Positions 8,346 to 17,053 of a stretch of DNA of 64,000 nt are shown piece by piece; within the stretch, counting starts at the first letter, position 1; every line of letters begins with the position of its first letter. The notes under the pieces were generated by a model, which worked only from the letters and a program-made list of their open reading frames with translations, searched no databases and had not been told where the DNA came from. The stretch is from contig DHHQ01000013.1 of NCBI GenBank assembly GCA_002403375.1, forward strand, positions 41,161 to 105,160. Reading direction: 5' to 3'. The translations under genes and the position numbers were made by a program. Origin of the DNA: Thiobacillus denitrificans. GTDB taxonomy: Bacteria; Pseudomonadota; Gammaproteobacteria; Burkholderiales; Thiobacillaceae.

Positions 8346-8367
8346 CCATCTTCGGGGCCGTACCTTC

Positions 8368-9174
8368 ATGACGCCGTTATTGAGCCGGGTCCTTACCGCG
8401 CTGCTGCTGCTGGCGGTGTTCGTGCCCGCCGCCCTGTGGGCTCCCGCGTGGCTGTGGGCGGCCCTGATGGCGGGCGTGGTCGGCATGGCGGCGTTCGAAT
8501 GGGCGCGCCTGAGCCATTTCCCGCTGCACGCGGCGCGTGCCTACGCAGTGCTGCTGGCGGCCGTCGCGCTGGCGCTGCCGCATCTGCTGGGCGCGCTCTG
8601 GCCGGCTTTCCAGACGGGGCTGATCCTGCTCGCCGTCGCCTTCTGGCTGGTGGTCGCGCCGCTCTGGCTGCTGGGGCGCTGGCACGCCGAACGGCCATTC
8701 GTTCGCGCGGCAACCGGCGTCGTGCTGCTGCTGCCGACCTTCGTGGCGTTGCTTTTCCTGCACGGACGCGGGCCGGGCGTGCTGCTTGCCGTGATCGCGA
8801 TCGTGTGGATCGCCGATACCGCCGCCTATTTCTCCGGCCGCCGCTTCGGTCGCCACAAGCTCGCCCCCGCCATCAGCCCAGGCAAGACCTGGGAAGGGGT
8901 GGCGGGCGCGCTCGTCGCCCTGGTGGCGTATGCGGGGGGGCTTGCCCTGCTCGCCGGCATGCCGTTGCTGTCGCTGTCGCTGATGGTGGCCGGGCTGCTC
9001 TACCTGTCGGTGCTGGGCGACCTGTTCGAATCCTGGATCAAGCGCGTCTCCGGCATGAAGGACAGTGGCGCCATGCTGCCCGGCCACGGCGGCGTGCTCG
9101 ACCGAATCGACGCCCTGACGTCCACCCTGCCGGTCGCCACCGGCATGCTGATGTGGCTGGAGCGTACGGCATGA
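8368..9174 (+). CDS. cdsA: Phosphatidate cytidylyltransferase (CDP-diglyceride synthase)
   Basis: Integral membrane enzyme that makes CDP-diacylglycerol from phosphatidic acid and CTP, the branch point to all phospholipids. The 268 aa protein has about eight hydrophobic segments (from LTALLLLAVFVPAALW at the N-terminus) and ends with the family signature SGMKDSGAMLPGHGGVLDRI. The start ATG 8368 gives a membrane N-terminus. The stop is shared with the dxr start (ATGA). Confidence 0.97.
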   Translation: MTPLLSRVLTALLLLAVFVPAALWAPAWLWAALMAGVVGMAAFEWARLSHFPLHAARAYAVLLAAVALALPHLLGALWPAFQTGLILLAVAFWLVVAPLWLLGRWHAERPFVRAATGVVLLLPTFVALLFLHGRGPGVLLAVIAIVWIADTAAYFSGRRFGRHKLAPAISPGKTWEGVAGALVALVAYAGGLALLAGMPLLSLSLMVAGLLYLSVLGDLFESWIKRVSGMKDSGAMLPGHGGVLDRIDALTSTLPVATGMLMWLERTA

Positions 9175-10355
9175 AGCCGCGGGTGCTCACCATCCTCGGC
9201 GCGACCGGCACCATCGGCGTCAACACGCTCGACGTCGTCGCGCGCCACCCCGATCGCTTCCACGTCTTCGCGCTGACCGGCGCGACCCAGGTCGAGCGCA
9301 TGCTCGAGCAGTGCCGCACCCATCGGCCGCGCTACGCGGTGATGAGCGAGCCGGCTGCGGCCGTCGCGCTGCGCGAGCGGGTCGCCGCCGAAGGGCTCGC
9401 GGTCGAGGTGCTCGAAGGCGCCGCGGCGCTGACCGAGGTCGCGACCGCCCCCGAGGTCGACACGCTGATGGCGGCGATCGTCGGCGCGGCGGGGCTGCCG
9501 GCCACACTGGCGGCGGCGCAGGCAGGCAAGCGCATCCTGCTCGCCAACAAGGAGACCCTGGTGGTGTCCGGGCAGCTGTTCATGGACGCGGTTGCCGCGA
9601 GCGGCGCCGATCTCCTGCCGATCGACTCCGAGCACAACGCGATCTTCCAGGCGTTGCCGCGCGACTTCAACGGCGATTTCCAGCGCGCCGGCGTCAATGC
9701 GCTGTGGCTCACCGCCTCCGGAGGGCCGTTCCGCACCCTGTCGGCCGACGCGATCGCCGCGGCGACGCCGGCGCAGGCAGTGGCGCACCCCAACTGGGTG
9801 ATGGGCAGGAAGATCTCGGTCGACTCGGCGAGCCTGATGAACAAGGGCCTCGAGGTGATCGAGGCGCGCTGGCTGTTCAACGCGCGTCCCGAGCAGATCA
9901 AGGTGGTGGTGCATCCGCAGAGCATCGTGCATTCGATGGTCGAATACGCCGACGGCTCGGTGATCGCGCAGATGGGCACCCCCGACATGCGCACCCCGAT
10001 CGCCTACGCGCTGGGCTTTCCCGAGCGCATCGACGCCGGCGTCTCCGCGCTCGAACTGATGGGCAGGCAGCTCACCTTCGAAGCGCCCGACACGCAGCGT
10101 TTCCCCTGCCTGCAACTGGCGTTCGACGCGCTCGCCGCCGGCGGCAACGCGGCGGCGGTGCTGAACGCCGCCAACGAGGTCGCGGTGGCGCGCTTCCTCG
10201 ACGGCGCGGCGCCGTTCAACGCGATCGCCGCCAGCATCGCCCACGCGCTCGACGCGCTGGCAGGCGGCGCCGCCGACACGCTCGACGACCTGCTCGAGGC
10301 CGACCGCCAGGCGCGCCGCGTCGCCGGCGACTATCTGGAGCGCCTGCGCGCATGA
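9171..10355 (+). CDS. dxr: 1-deoxy-D-xylulose 5-phosphate reductoisomerase
   Basis: Second step of the non-mevalonate isoprenoid pathway (DXP to MEP, using NADPH), supplying UppS. The 394 aa protein has the NADPH-binding motif GATGTIGVNTLDV at residues 10-22, the AGKRILLANKETLV block, the metal/substrate motif LLPIDSEHNAIFQ, and TASGGPFR and SVDSASLMNKGLEVIEA. It overlaps cdsA by 4 bp. A 229-bp gap with a palindromic element separates it from rseP. Confidence 0.98.
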   Translation: MKPRVLTILGATGTIGVNTLDVVARHPDRFHVFALTGATQVERMLEQCRTHRPRYAVMSEPAAAVALRERVAAEGLAVEVLEGAAALTEVATAPEVDTLMAAIVGAAGLPATLAAAQAGKRILLANKETLVVSGQLFMDAVAASGADLLPIDSEHNAIFQALPRDFNGDFQRAGVNALWLTASGGPFRTLSADAIAAATPAQAVAHPNWVMGRKISVDSASLMNKGLEVIEARWLFNARPEQIKVVVHPQSIVHSMVEYADGSVIAQMGTPDMRTPIAYALGFPERIDAGVSALELMGRQLTFEAPDTQRFPCLQLAFDALAAGGNAAAVLNAANEVAVARFLDGAAPFNAIAASIAHALDALAGGAADTLDDLLEADRQARRVAGDYLERLRA

Positions 10356-10370
10356 TCCTGAGAACTTCGG

Positions 10371-10486
10371 TCGGGTGCGCCCGCGACTTTCTGGCTGTCT
10401 GGCAAGGCGCGACGACGCGCAGGGCTGCTCCCTGCAAGAAGGAGCAACGCAGTCAAACGGCCAGAACGTCGTGCAATCGGGTGCGC
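10371..10486. repeat. Imperfect palindromic element flanked by a 10-bp direct repeat (REP/MITE-like)
   Basis: The exact 10-mer TCGGGTGCGC occurs at 10371-10380 and again at 10477-10486. Between the copies lies an inverted repeat: 10385-10403 pairs with 10452-10470 with two mismatches and a few G-U pairs. Inside it are two mutually exclusive hairpins, GCAGGG-CTGCT-CCCTGC (10419-10435) and TGCTCC (10426-10431) with GGAGCA (10441-10446). It interrupts the dense dxr-rseP junction. No reading frame here looks like a protein. A dispersed palindromic repeat with a target duplication is my inference; a structured RNA is the alternative. Confidence 0.5.
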
Positions 10487-10584
10487 AGCGGGCCCGCATA
10501 CATGGCGGACACCATCGAAGGCAAGAAGATCGGTATCCATATGGCAGTACAGCGTGCAATCAGCGGTCAACCGAGGTTCCCAGG

Positions 10585-11937
10585 ATGACAGTGCTGCATA
10601 CCGTTCTCTGGTTCCTGGTCGCCATCGGCATCCTGGTGGTGGTGCACGAGTTCGGCCACTACCTCGCAGCGCGGCTCGCCGGCGTCAAGGTGCTGCGCTT
10701 CTCGGTCGGCTTCGGCAGGCCCCTGCTGTCGCGCCGCTTCGGCCGCGACCGCACCGAATGGACGCTGGCCGCGCTGCCGCTCGGCGGCTACGTGAAGATG
10801 CTCGACGAGCGCGAGGGCGAGGTCCCGGCGGCCGAGGCGCACCGCAGCTTCAATCGCGCCACGGTGGGGCGCCGCATCGGCATCGTGGTCGCCGGGCCGG
10901 CCGCCAATTTCCTGCTCGCCATCGTGTTCTACTGGGCGTTGCTGCTGCACGGCCTGCCGGCGCTCAAGCCGATGATCGGCGAGCCGCCTGCCGGGACGCC
11001 GGCGGCGCTGGCGGGCCTGGTCGCGGGCGACGAAATCCGCCGGGTGGACGGCACCGATACGCCGTCGTTCCAGGACCTGCGGCTGAACCTGCTGCGCGCG
11101 GGGGTGGCGGCAGCGACGATCGAACTCGAGCTGGCCGACGGCCGCCGCGTCCGGCTCGACGCGTCGAAAATCGAAACCGAGAACCTCGAGCGCGACGTGC
11201 TGCGCCCGCTCGGCATCGTGCGCTACGATCCTGCGATCACGCCGGTCATCGGCGAAGTGCTGCCCGACGGCGCTGCCGCGCGCGCCGGCTTCCGCCCCGG
11301 CGACCGCCTGATCGCCGCCGACGGCGCGCCGGTCGCGAGCTGGCAGGCGTGGGTCGAGCTGATTCGCGCGCATCCCGCGGAGCCCCTGCGTATCGAGTAC
11401 GAGCGGGAAGGGCGGCGCGGCGAACTGACCGTGGTGCCCGATGCGGTGGCCGACGCCGGCGAGCGCATCGGCCGGATCGGTGCCGGGCCGCAGGTCGACG
11501 AGGCGGTGCTGGCGTCGCTGATGACCGAGGTGCGCTACGGACCGCTCGAGGCGCTGTGGCGGGGCGCGATCAAGACCTGGGAGATGAGCGTGTTCACGCT
11601 CGAGATGATGGGCCGCATGGTGCTCGGCCAGGTGTCGTGGAAGAACCTCTCGGGGCCGCTGACGATCGCCGACTACGCGGGCCAGAGCGCGACGCTCGGC
11701 TGGATCAGCTTCGTCGGTTTTCTCGCGCTGGTGAGCGTGAGCCTGGGCGTGCTCAACCTGCTGCCGATCCCGTTACTGGACGGCGGACACCTCATGTATT
11801 ATGTGGCCGAAGCCCTGACCGGTCGCCCGGTGTCCGAACGCACCATGGAGATAGGCAGCCGCATCGGCATGGTGCTCCTGCTGCTTCTGATGTCCTTTGC
11901 CCTGTTCAACGATTTGCGACGCCTGCTAGGCGAATGA
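10585..11937 (+). CDS. rseP: RseP, site-2 regulated intramembrane zinc protease
   Basis: Inner-membrane metalloprotease that cleaves the anti-sigma factor RseA after DegS in the sigma-E envelope stress pathway and also clears signal peptides. The 450 aa protein has the zinc site HEFGH at residues 21-25 in the first membrane segment, two PDZ domains (about 115-290), and the third zinc ligand in LNLLPIPLLDGGHLMYY near the C-terminus. The ATG at 10585 gives the standard N-terminus. The stop overlaps the bamA start. No rseA is in the window. Confidence 0.97.
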   Translation: MTVLHTVLWFLVAIGILVVVHEFGHYLAARLAGVKVLRFSVGFGRPLLSRRFGRDRTEWTLAALPLGGYVKMLDEREGEVPAAEAHRSFNRATVGRRIGIVVAGPAANFLLAIVFYWALLLHGLPALKPMIGEPPAGTPAALAGLVAGDEIRRVDGTDTPSFQDLRLNLLRAGVAAATIELELADGRRVRLDASKIETENLERDVLRPLGIVRYDPAITPVIGEVLPDGAAARAGFRPGDRLIAADGAPVASWQAWVELIRAHPAEPLRIEYEREGRRGELTVVPDAVADAGERIGRIGAGPQVDEAVLASLMTEVRYGPLEALWRGAIKTWEMSVFTLEMMGRMVLGQVSWKNLSGPLTIADYAGQSATLGWISFVGFLALVSVSLGVLNLLPIPLLDGGHLMYYVAEALTGRPVSERTMEIGSRIGMVLLLLLMSFALFNDLRRLLGE

Positions 11938-14255
11938 AAACACGCATGACCCCGAAACGTCTGACGCTCGCCCTCGCCGCCGTGCTTGCCGTGCAGCCCG
12001 CATCCGCCGAGGAGCCGTTCGTCGTCAAGGACATCCGGGTCGAGGGCGTGCAGCGCACCGAGGCAGGGACGGTATTCAGCTACCTGCCGGTCAAGGTCGG
12101 CGACGTGATGACCGACGAGAAGACGACGGCAGCCATCAAGGCGCTCTACGCCACCGGCTTCTTCAAGGACGTGCGGCTGGAAGCGCGCGACGGCGTGCTC
12201 ATCGTCACCGTCGAGGAGCGCCCCTCGATTTCCTCGATCAAGCTCGTCGGCATGAAGGAGTTCTCCGAGGACGACCTGAAGAAGGGCCTCAAGGAGACCG
12301 GGCTGGCGGAAGGCCGCGTCCTCGACCGCGCGCTGCTCGACAAGGCCAGGCAGGAACTGCAGCGCCAGTACTTCAACCGCGGCAAGTACGCGGTGGAGAT
12401 CACGTCGACGGTGACGCCGCTGGAACGCAACCGGGTCGCGGTGCAGTTCGACGTGGTCGAGGGCGACAGCGCGAAGATCCGCCAGATCAACATCGTCGGC
12501 AACCAGGCCTACCCCGAGAAGGAGCTGCTGAAGCAGTTCGAGTCGACCACGCCGGGCTGGCTGACCTGGTACACGAAGAACGACCAGTATTCCAAGGCCC
12601 GCCTGGCGGGCGACATCGAGAACCTGCGGTCGTTCTATCTCAACCGCGGCCATCTGGAGTTCACGGTCGACTCGACCCAGGTCTCGATCTCGCCCGACAA
12701 GCAGGGCATCTACATCACCGTCAACGTCACCGAGGGGCCGCAGTACCGCATCTCCGACGTCAAGCTGGCGGGGCAGATGCTGGTGCCGGAGGCGGAGCTG
12801 CAGAAGTTCATCACCGTGAAGCCGGGCGACATCTTCGAGCGCGACAAGCTCACCGAGATCACCAAGAAGATCAGCGACCGCCTCGGCAACGACGGCTATG
12901 CGTTCGCCAACGTCAACGCGGTGCCCGAGCTCGACAAGGAGAAGGCCACCGTCGCCTTCACCCTGTTCGTCGACCCGGGCCGCCGCGTCTACGTCAACCG
13001 CATCAACGTCGCGGGCAACACCAAGACGCGCGACGAGGTGGTGCGCCGCGAGATTCGCCAGATGGAGAGCGCCTACTACGACGCGGAAAAGATCAACCGT
13101 TCGCGCGACCGCCTCAACCGCCTGGGCTATTTCACCCAGGTCAACATCGAGACCCCGGCGGTCACGGGCACCACCGACCAGGTCGACGTCAACGTCAGCG
13201 TGACCGAGAAGTCGACCGGCAGCGTGATGCTCGGCGCCGGCTTCTCGTCGTCCGAAGGGGTGGTGCTGTCGGGCTCGGTGTCGCAGAGCAACGTGTTCGG
13301 CACCGGCAACCGCCTCACGGCGCAGGTCAACTCGGGCAGCGTCAACACCGTCTATTCGCTGTCCTACACCAACCCCTACTACACCATCGACGGCGTCAGC
13401 CTCGGCTACGACATCTACCGGCGCGACGTCGACGCGAGCTCGCTCGACAGCGTCGGCGAGTACGAGACGTCGACCTACGGCGTCGGGATGCGCTTCGGCC
13501 TGCCGGTCAACGAGCGCGACTACATGACCTTCGGCCTGACCTACGAGGACACGTCGATCACCACGACGCCCGAGAGTCCGGTGCAGTACGTCCGCTTCGT
13601 CGAGGAGTTCGGCGAGGACAACGACACTCTCCGCCTCGACACCGCGTGGTCGCGCGATACGCGCAACAGCTACCTGTTCCCGACCAAGGGGCTGTTCCAG
13701 CGGGTGGCGGCGGAAATCGGTACCCCCGCAGGCAGCCTGCAGTACTACAAACTGTCGTTCCAGCACCAGCAGTTCTTCCCGCTGGGCAAGGATTTCACCC
13801 TCATGCTGAACGGCGAGGCGGGCATCGGCGACGGCCTGTTCGACATGTCCGACAAGCCGCTGCCGTTCTTCAAGAATTTCTACGTCGGCGGCACCAGCTC
13901 GGTGCGTGGCTTCAAGCGGGGCACGCTCGGCCCCAAGGACGCGCTCGGCAACGCCCTCGGCGGCGATACGCGGGTGGTCGCCAACGCGGAACTCTTCTTC
14001 CCGCTGCCGGGACTCAAGGACGACCAGTCGCTGCGCATGTCGGCCTTCGTCGACGGCGGCGCCTCGTTCGGGTCGGGCGATTACCTCGGCCGCTACGAAG
14101 AGTTCGCCGTCGAGGACATGCGCTACTCGGCAGGCCTCGCGGTATTGTGGGTGTCGCCGCTGGGGCCGCTCAAATTCAGCCTGGCGCAGCCGATCGTCAA
14201 GAAGGACGACGACAACGAAGAGATATTTCAATTCACCCTGGGCAACGTGTTCTGA
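11934..14255 (+). CDS. bamA: BamA, outer membrane protein assembly factor
   Basis: Essential Omp85-family core of the BAM complex that folds beta-barrel proteins into the outer membrane. The 773 aa precursor has a signal peptide ending PASAEE (cleavage near residue 23), five POTRA repeats (about 24-345) and a 16-strand barrel. The loop-6 motif VRGFKRG is present near residue 657, and the last residue is the canonical C-terminal Phe. The start ATG at 11934 overlaps rseP (ATGA); ATG 11946 is an alternative. Partner bamD is at 29.5 kb, and the relative tamA is at 38.6 kb. Confidence 0.98.
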   Translation: MKTRMTPKRLTLALAAVLAVQPASAEEPFVVKDIRVEGVQRTEAGTVFSYLPVKVGDVMTDEKTTAAIKALYATGFFKDVRLEARDGVLIVTVEERPSISSIKLVGMKEFSEDDLKKGLKETGLAEGRVLDRALLDKARQELQRQYFNRGKYAVEITSTVTPLERNRVAVQFDVVEGDSAKIRQINIVGNQAYPEKELLKQFESTTPGWLTWYTKNDQYSKARLAGDIENLRSFYLNRGHLEFTVDSTQVSISPDKQGIYITVNVTEGPQYRISDVKLAGQMLVPEAELQKFITVKPGDIFERDKLTEITKKISDRLGNDGYAFANVNAVPELDKEKATVAFTLFVDPGRRVYVNRINVAGNTKTRDEVVRREIRQMESAYYDAEKINRSRDRLNRLGYFTQVNIETPAVTGTTDQVDVNVSVTEKSTGSVMLGAGFSSSEGVVLSGSVSQSNVFGTGNRLTAQVNSGSVNTVYSLSYTNPYYTIDGVSLGYDIYRRDVDASSLDSVGEYETSTYGVGMRFGLPVNERDYMTFGLTYEDTSITTTPESPVQYVRFVEEFGEDNDTLRLDTAWSRDTRNSYLFPTKGLFQRVAAEIGTPAGSLQYYKLSFQHQQFFPLGKDFTLMLNGEAGIGDGLFDMSDKPLPFFKNFYVGGTSSVRGFKRGTLGPKDALGNALGGDTRVVANAELFFPLPGLKDDQSLRMSAFVDGGASFGSGDYLGRYEEFAVEDMRYSAGLAVLWVSPLGPLKFSLAQPIVKKDDDNEEIFQFTLGNVF

Positions 14256-14279
14256 GGGTGGGTCATTACCGGAGTATTC

Positions 14280-14783
14280 ATGATGAAGATCAAGCAGTTG
14301 GCAGTCTCCCTGATTCTGGCGTCCGCGTTTGCGGCCGCCCCCGCGCTGGCGAACACCAAGGTCGGCTTCGTCAACACCGAACGCCTGCTGCGCGAGGCGC
14401 CGCTGTCGGTGGCCGCGCAGAAGAAGCTGGAGCGCGAGTTCGCCACGCGTGAGCAGGAACTGCAGAAACTCGCCAAGCAGGCGCGTGACCTGCAGGCGCA
14501 GCTCGACAAGGACGGCGTGACCATGTCGGACACCGAGCGCAAGACCAAGGAGCGCGACCTCGGCAACCTCAACCGCGACCTGCAGCGCCAGGGGCGCGAG
14601 TTCCGCGAGGATCTCAATCTGCGCCGCAACGAGGAGCTGGGGCAGATCCAGGAGCGTGCGCGCAAGGCGATCCAGGAGATCGCGCGTGCCGAGAAATTCG
14701 ACCTCATCGTCGAGCAGGCCGTCTATGTCGACCCCAAGAACGACATCACCGAGCGCGTGATGAAGGCACTGGGCGGCAAGTAA
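14280..14783 (+). CDS. skp: Skp/OmpH, periplasmic outer-membrane-protein chaperone
   Basis: Trimeric periplasmic chaperone that carries unfolded barrel proteins to BAM. The 167 aa precursor has a signal peptide (IKQLAVSLILASAFAAAPALA), then TKVGFVNTERLLREAP and a long charged coiled-coil region (about 45-130) typical of the tentacles. GGAG at 14271-14274 supports the ATG at 14280 (a second ATG follows at once). It sits between bamA and lpxD as in most proteobacteria. Confidence 0.96.
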   Translation: MMKIKQLAVSLILASAFAAAPALANTKVGFVNTERLLREAPLSVAAQKKLEREFATREQELQKLAKQARDLQAQLDKDGVTMSDTERKTKERDLGNLNRDLQRQGREFREDLNLRRNEELGQIQERARKAIQEIARAEKFDLIVEQAVYVDPKNDITERVMKALGGK

Positions 14784-14803
14784 GCACCCAGCAGACAATC
14801 CCC

Positions 14804-15835
14804 ATGACTGTGACCCTCGCAGCGCTGGTCGCCCGCTTCGGCGGCGAGCTCGTGGGCGACGGCGCGCGGGCGGTGAGCCAGGTCGCGCCGCTCGACCGCG
14901 CCACTCCCGACGAGATCGGTTTCGTCTCGCAGAGCAAGTACTTCGCGCAACTGGCCGGCACCCGCGCGGGCGCGGTCATCCTGCCGCCCGATGCGCGCGA
15001 CGCCACCGAACTGCCGCGCATTCTCACCCCCAATCCCTATCTCTACTTCGCGCGCGTCTCGGCGCTGCTGAACCCGCCGCCGCGCCCGCCGGCAGGCATC
15101 CATTCTGCGGCGACCGTCGCGCCGGACGCCGAGATCGCCGCCGACGCGAGCATCGCCGCCGGGGCGGTGGTCGGCAGCGGCGCGGTGATCGGCGCGCGCA
15201 GCGTGATCGGGCCGAACTGCACCGTCGGCGACGGTGCCCGCATCGGCGCGGATTGCCTGCTGCACGCCAACGTCACCGTCTACCATCGCTGCGAAGTGGG
15301 CGATCGCGCGATCCTGCACTCGGGCTGCGTGATCGGCGCCGACGGCTTCGGCTTCGCCCCCAACGCCGGCCAGTGGGAGAAGATTCCGCAGATCGGCCGC
15401 GTCGTGATCGGGAACGACGTCGAGGTCGGCGCCTGCACGACGATCGACCGCGGCGCGCTCGAGGACACGGTGATCGAGGACGGCGTCAAGCTCGACAACC
15501 TGATCCAGGTCGCGCACAACGTGACGATCGGCGCGCACACCGCGATCGCCGGCTGCACCGGCATCGCCGGCAGCGCCAAGATCGGCCGCCACTGCATGAT
15601 CGGGGGGGCGGCGATGATCTTCGGCCACATCGAGATCGCCGACGGCACCCGCATCTCGACCAACACGCTGATCACCAAGTCGCTGACCAAGCCGGGCACC
15701 TACACCTCGGCGCTGCCGTTCTCCGAACACGAGGTCTGGCAGAGGAACGCCGTGCACATGCGCAACCTCGACAAACTGGTCGGGCGCGTGAAGGAACTGG
15801 AAAAGAAACTCAAGGAACTGGAATCGAAATCATGA
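14804..15835 (+). CDS. lpxD: UDP-3-O-(3-hydroxyacyl)glucosamine N-acyltransferase
   Basis: Third step of lipid A synthesis: transfers a 3-hydroxyacyl chain from ACP to the amine of UDP-3-acyl-glucosamine. The 343 aa protein has an N-terminal uridine-binding domain (about 1-100) and a left-handed beta-helix of hexapeptide repeats (about 105-310). The catalytic histidine is expected in the VAHNVTIGAHTAI region. A C-terminal helix (VGRVKELEKKLKELE) follows, as in the trimeric enzyme. The stop overlaps the fabZ start (ATGA). Confidence 0.98.
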   Translation: MTVTLAALVARFGGELVGDGARAVSQVAPLDRATPDEIGFVSQSKYFAQLAGTRAGAVILPPDARDATELPRILTPNPYLYFARVSALLNPPPRPPAGIHSAATVAPDAEIAADASIAAGAVVGSGAVIGARSVIGPNCTVGDGARIGADCLLHANVTVYHRCEVGDRAILHSGCVIGADGFGFAPNAGQWEKIPQIGRVVIGNDVEVGACTTIDRGALEDTVIEDGVKLDNLIQVAHNVTIGAHTAIAGCTGIAGSAKIGRHCMIGGAAMIFGHIEIADGTRISTNTLITKSLTKPGTYTSALPFSEHEVWQRNAVHMRNLDKLVGRVKELEKKLKELESKS

Positions 15836-16275
15836 TCATGGACATCGAGCAGGTCATGCAGTACCTGCCGCACCGCTATCCCTTCCTGCTGATCGACAGG
15901 GTCACCGAGATGGAACTCGGCAAGACCATCACCGCGATCAAGAACGTCACCATCAACGAGCCGTTCTTCCCCGGTCACTTTCCGGTCTCACCGGTGATGC
16001 CGGGCGTGCTGATCCTCGAGGCGATGGCGCAGGCGGCGGCGATCCTGTCGTTCAAGACCAAGGGCTACGCGCCGGAGGACATCGGCGTCGTCTACTTCGC
16101 CGGGATCGACGGCGCGCGCTTCAAGAAGCCGGTCAAGCCGGGCGACCAGCTGGTGCTCAAGGTCGAGATCGTGCGCGAGATGCGCGGCATCTGGAAGTAC
16201 ACCGGGCGTGCCGAAGTCGACGGAGCGCTCGCCGCCGAAGCCGAGCTGATGGCCACCCTGCGCGACAAGCCCTGA
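15832..16275 (+). CDS. fabZ: 3-hydroxyacyl-ACP dehydratase FabZ
   Basis: Dehydrates 3-hydroxyacyl-ACP in fatty-acid elongation and so competes with LpxA/LpxD for the same substrates. The 147 aa hot-dog-fold protein has catalytic His49 in FFPGHFP and Glu63 in GVLILEAMAQ. Two ATG codons (15832 and 15838) lie at the start; the first overlaps lpxD by 4 bp, so coupling favours it. It is followed by lpxA after 1 nt. Confidence 0.98.
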   Translation: MIMDIEQVMQYLPHRYPFLLIDRVTEMELGKTITAIKNVTINEPFFPGHFPVSPVMPGVLILEAMAQAAAILSFKTKGYAPEDIGVVYFAGIDGARFKKPVKPGDQLVLKVEIVREMRGIWKYTGRAEVDGALAAEAELMATLRDKP

Positions 16276-16276
16276 C

Positions 16277-17053
16277 ATGGCGAGGATCCACCCCACCGCG
16301 CTCGTCGCGCCCGGCGCCCGCCTCGCGGACGACGTCGAGATCGGCCCGTACACGATCGTCGGCGAGCACGTCGAGATCGGCGCCGGCACCACGATCGGCG
16401 CGCACGCCGTGATCACCGGCCACACCACCATCGGCGCGCACAACCGCATCTTCCATTCGGTGTCGCTCGGCGAGGAGCCGCAGGACAAGAAATACGCCGG
16501 CGAGCCCACCCGCCTGGTGATCGGCGACCACAACGTCGTCCGCGAGTTCTGCACCTTCAATACCGGCACCGTCCAGGACCGCGGCGTCACCACCATCGGC
16601 AGCCACAACTGGATCATGGCCTACGTCCACATCGCGCACGACTGCGTGGTGGGCGACCGCACGATCTTCGCCAACAACGCCTCGCTGGCCGGCCATTCCG
16701 AGGTCGGCGACTGGGCGATCCTCGGCGGCTTCACCGGCGTGCACCAGTTCTGCAAGATCGGGGCCCACGTCATGACCGGCATCTCGAGCGTGGTGTTCAA
16801 GGACATCCCGCCCTTCGTCATGGCGGCCGGCCAGCCCGCGTCGCCGCACGGCCTCAACAGCGAAGGCCTCAAGCGGCGCGGCTTCTCGGCCGAGGCGCTG
16901 GCGGCGCTCAAGCGCGCCTACAAGATCCTCTACCGCGAAGGCAACACGCTCGCCGAGGCACAGGCCAGGCTCGCGCCGGAGGCGGAGACGCACGCCGAGG
17001 TGCGGCAGCTGCTCGACTTCCTCGCGCGCGCCAAGCGCGGCATCATCCGGTGA
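16277..17053 (+). CDS. lpxA: UDP-N-acetylglucosamine O-acyltransferase
   Basis: First step of lipid A synthesis, transferring 3-hydroxyacyl from ACP to UDP-GlcNAc. The 258 aa protein is a beta-helix of hexapeptide repeats beginning IHPTALVAPGARL. The expected catalytic histidine is in MAYVHIAHDCVVGD, and GFTGVHQFCKIG and the C-terminal helical domain (LNSEGLKRRGFS) match the family. The GTGA overlap with lpxB couples the two. Confidence 0.98.
   Translation: MARIHPTALVAPGARLADDVEIGPYTIVGEHVEIGAGTTIGAHAVITGHTTIGAHNRIFHSVSLGEEPQDKKYAGEPTRLVIGDHNVVREFCTFNTGTVQDRGVTTIGSHNWIMAYVHIAHDCVVGDRTIFANNASLAGHSEVGDWAILGGFTGVHQFCKIGAHVMTGISSVVFKDIPPFVMAAGQPASPHGLNSEGLKRRGFSAEALAALKRAYKILYREGNTLAEAQARLAPEAETHAEVRQLLDFLARAKRGIIR

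Noticed and set aside
11799..14798. Very long open frame antisense to bamA and skp
   Set aside because: It is a by-product of G/C-ending codons in the real genes. Its translation is repetitive His/Arg/Val/Asp/Leu-rich text with no domain.
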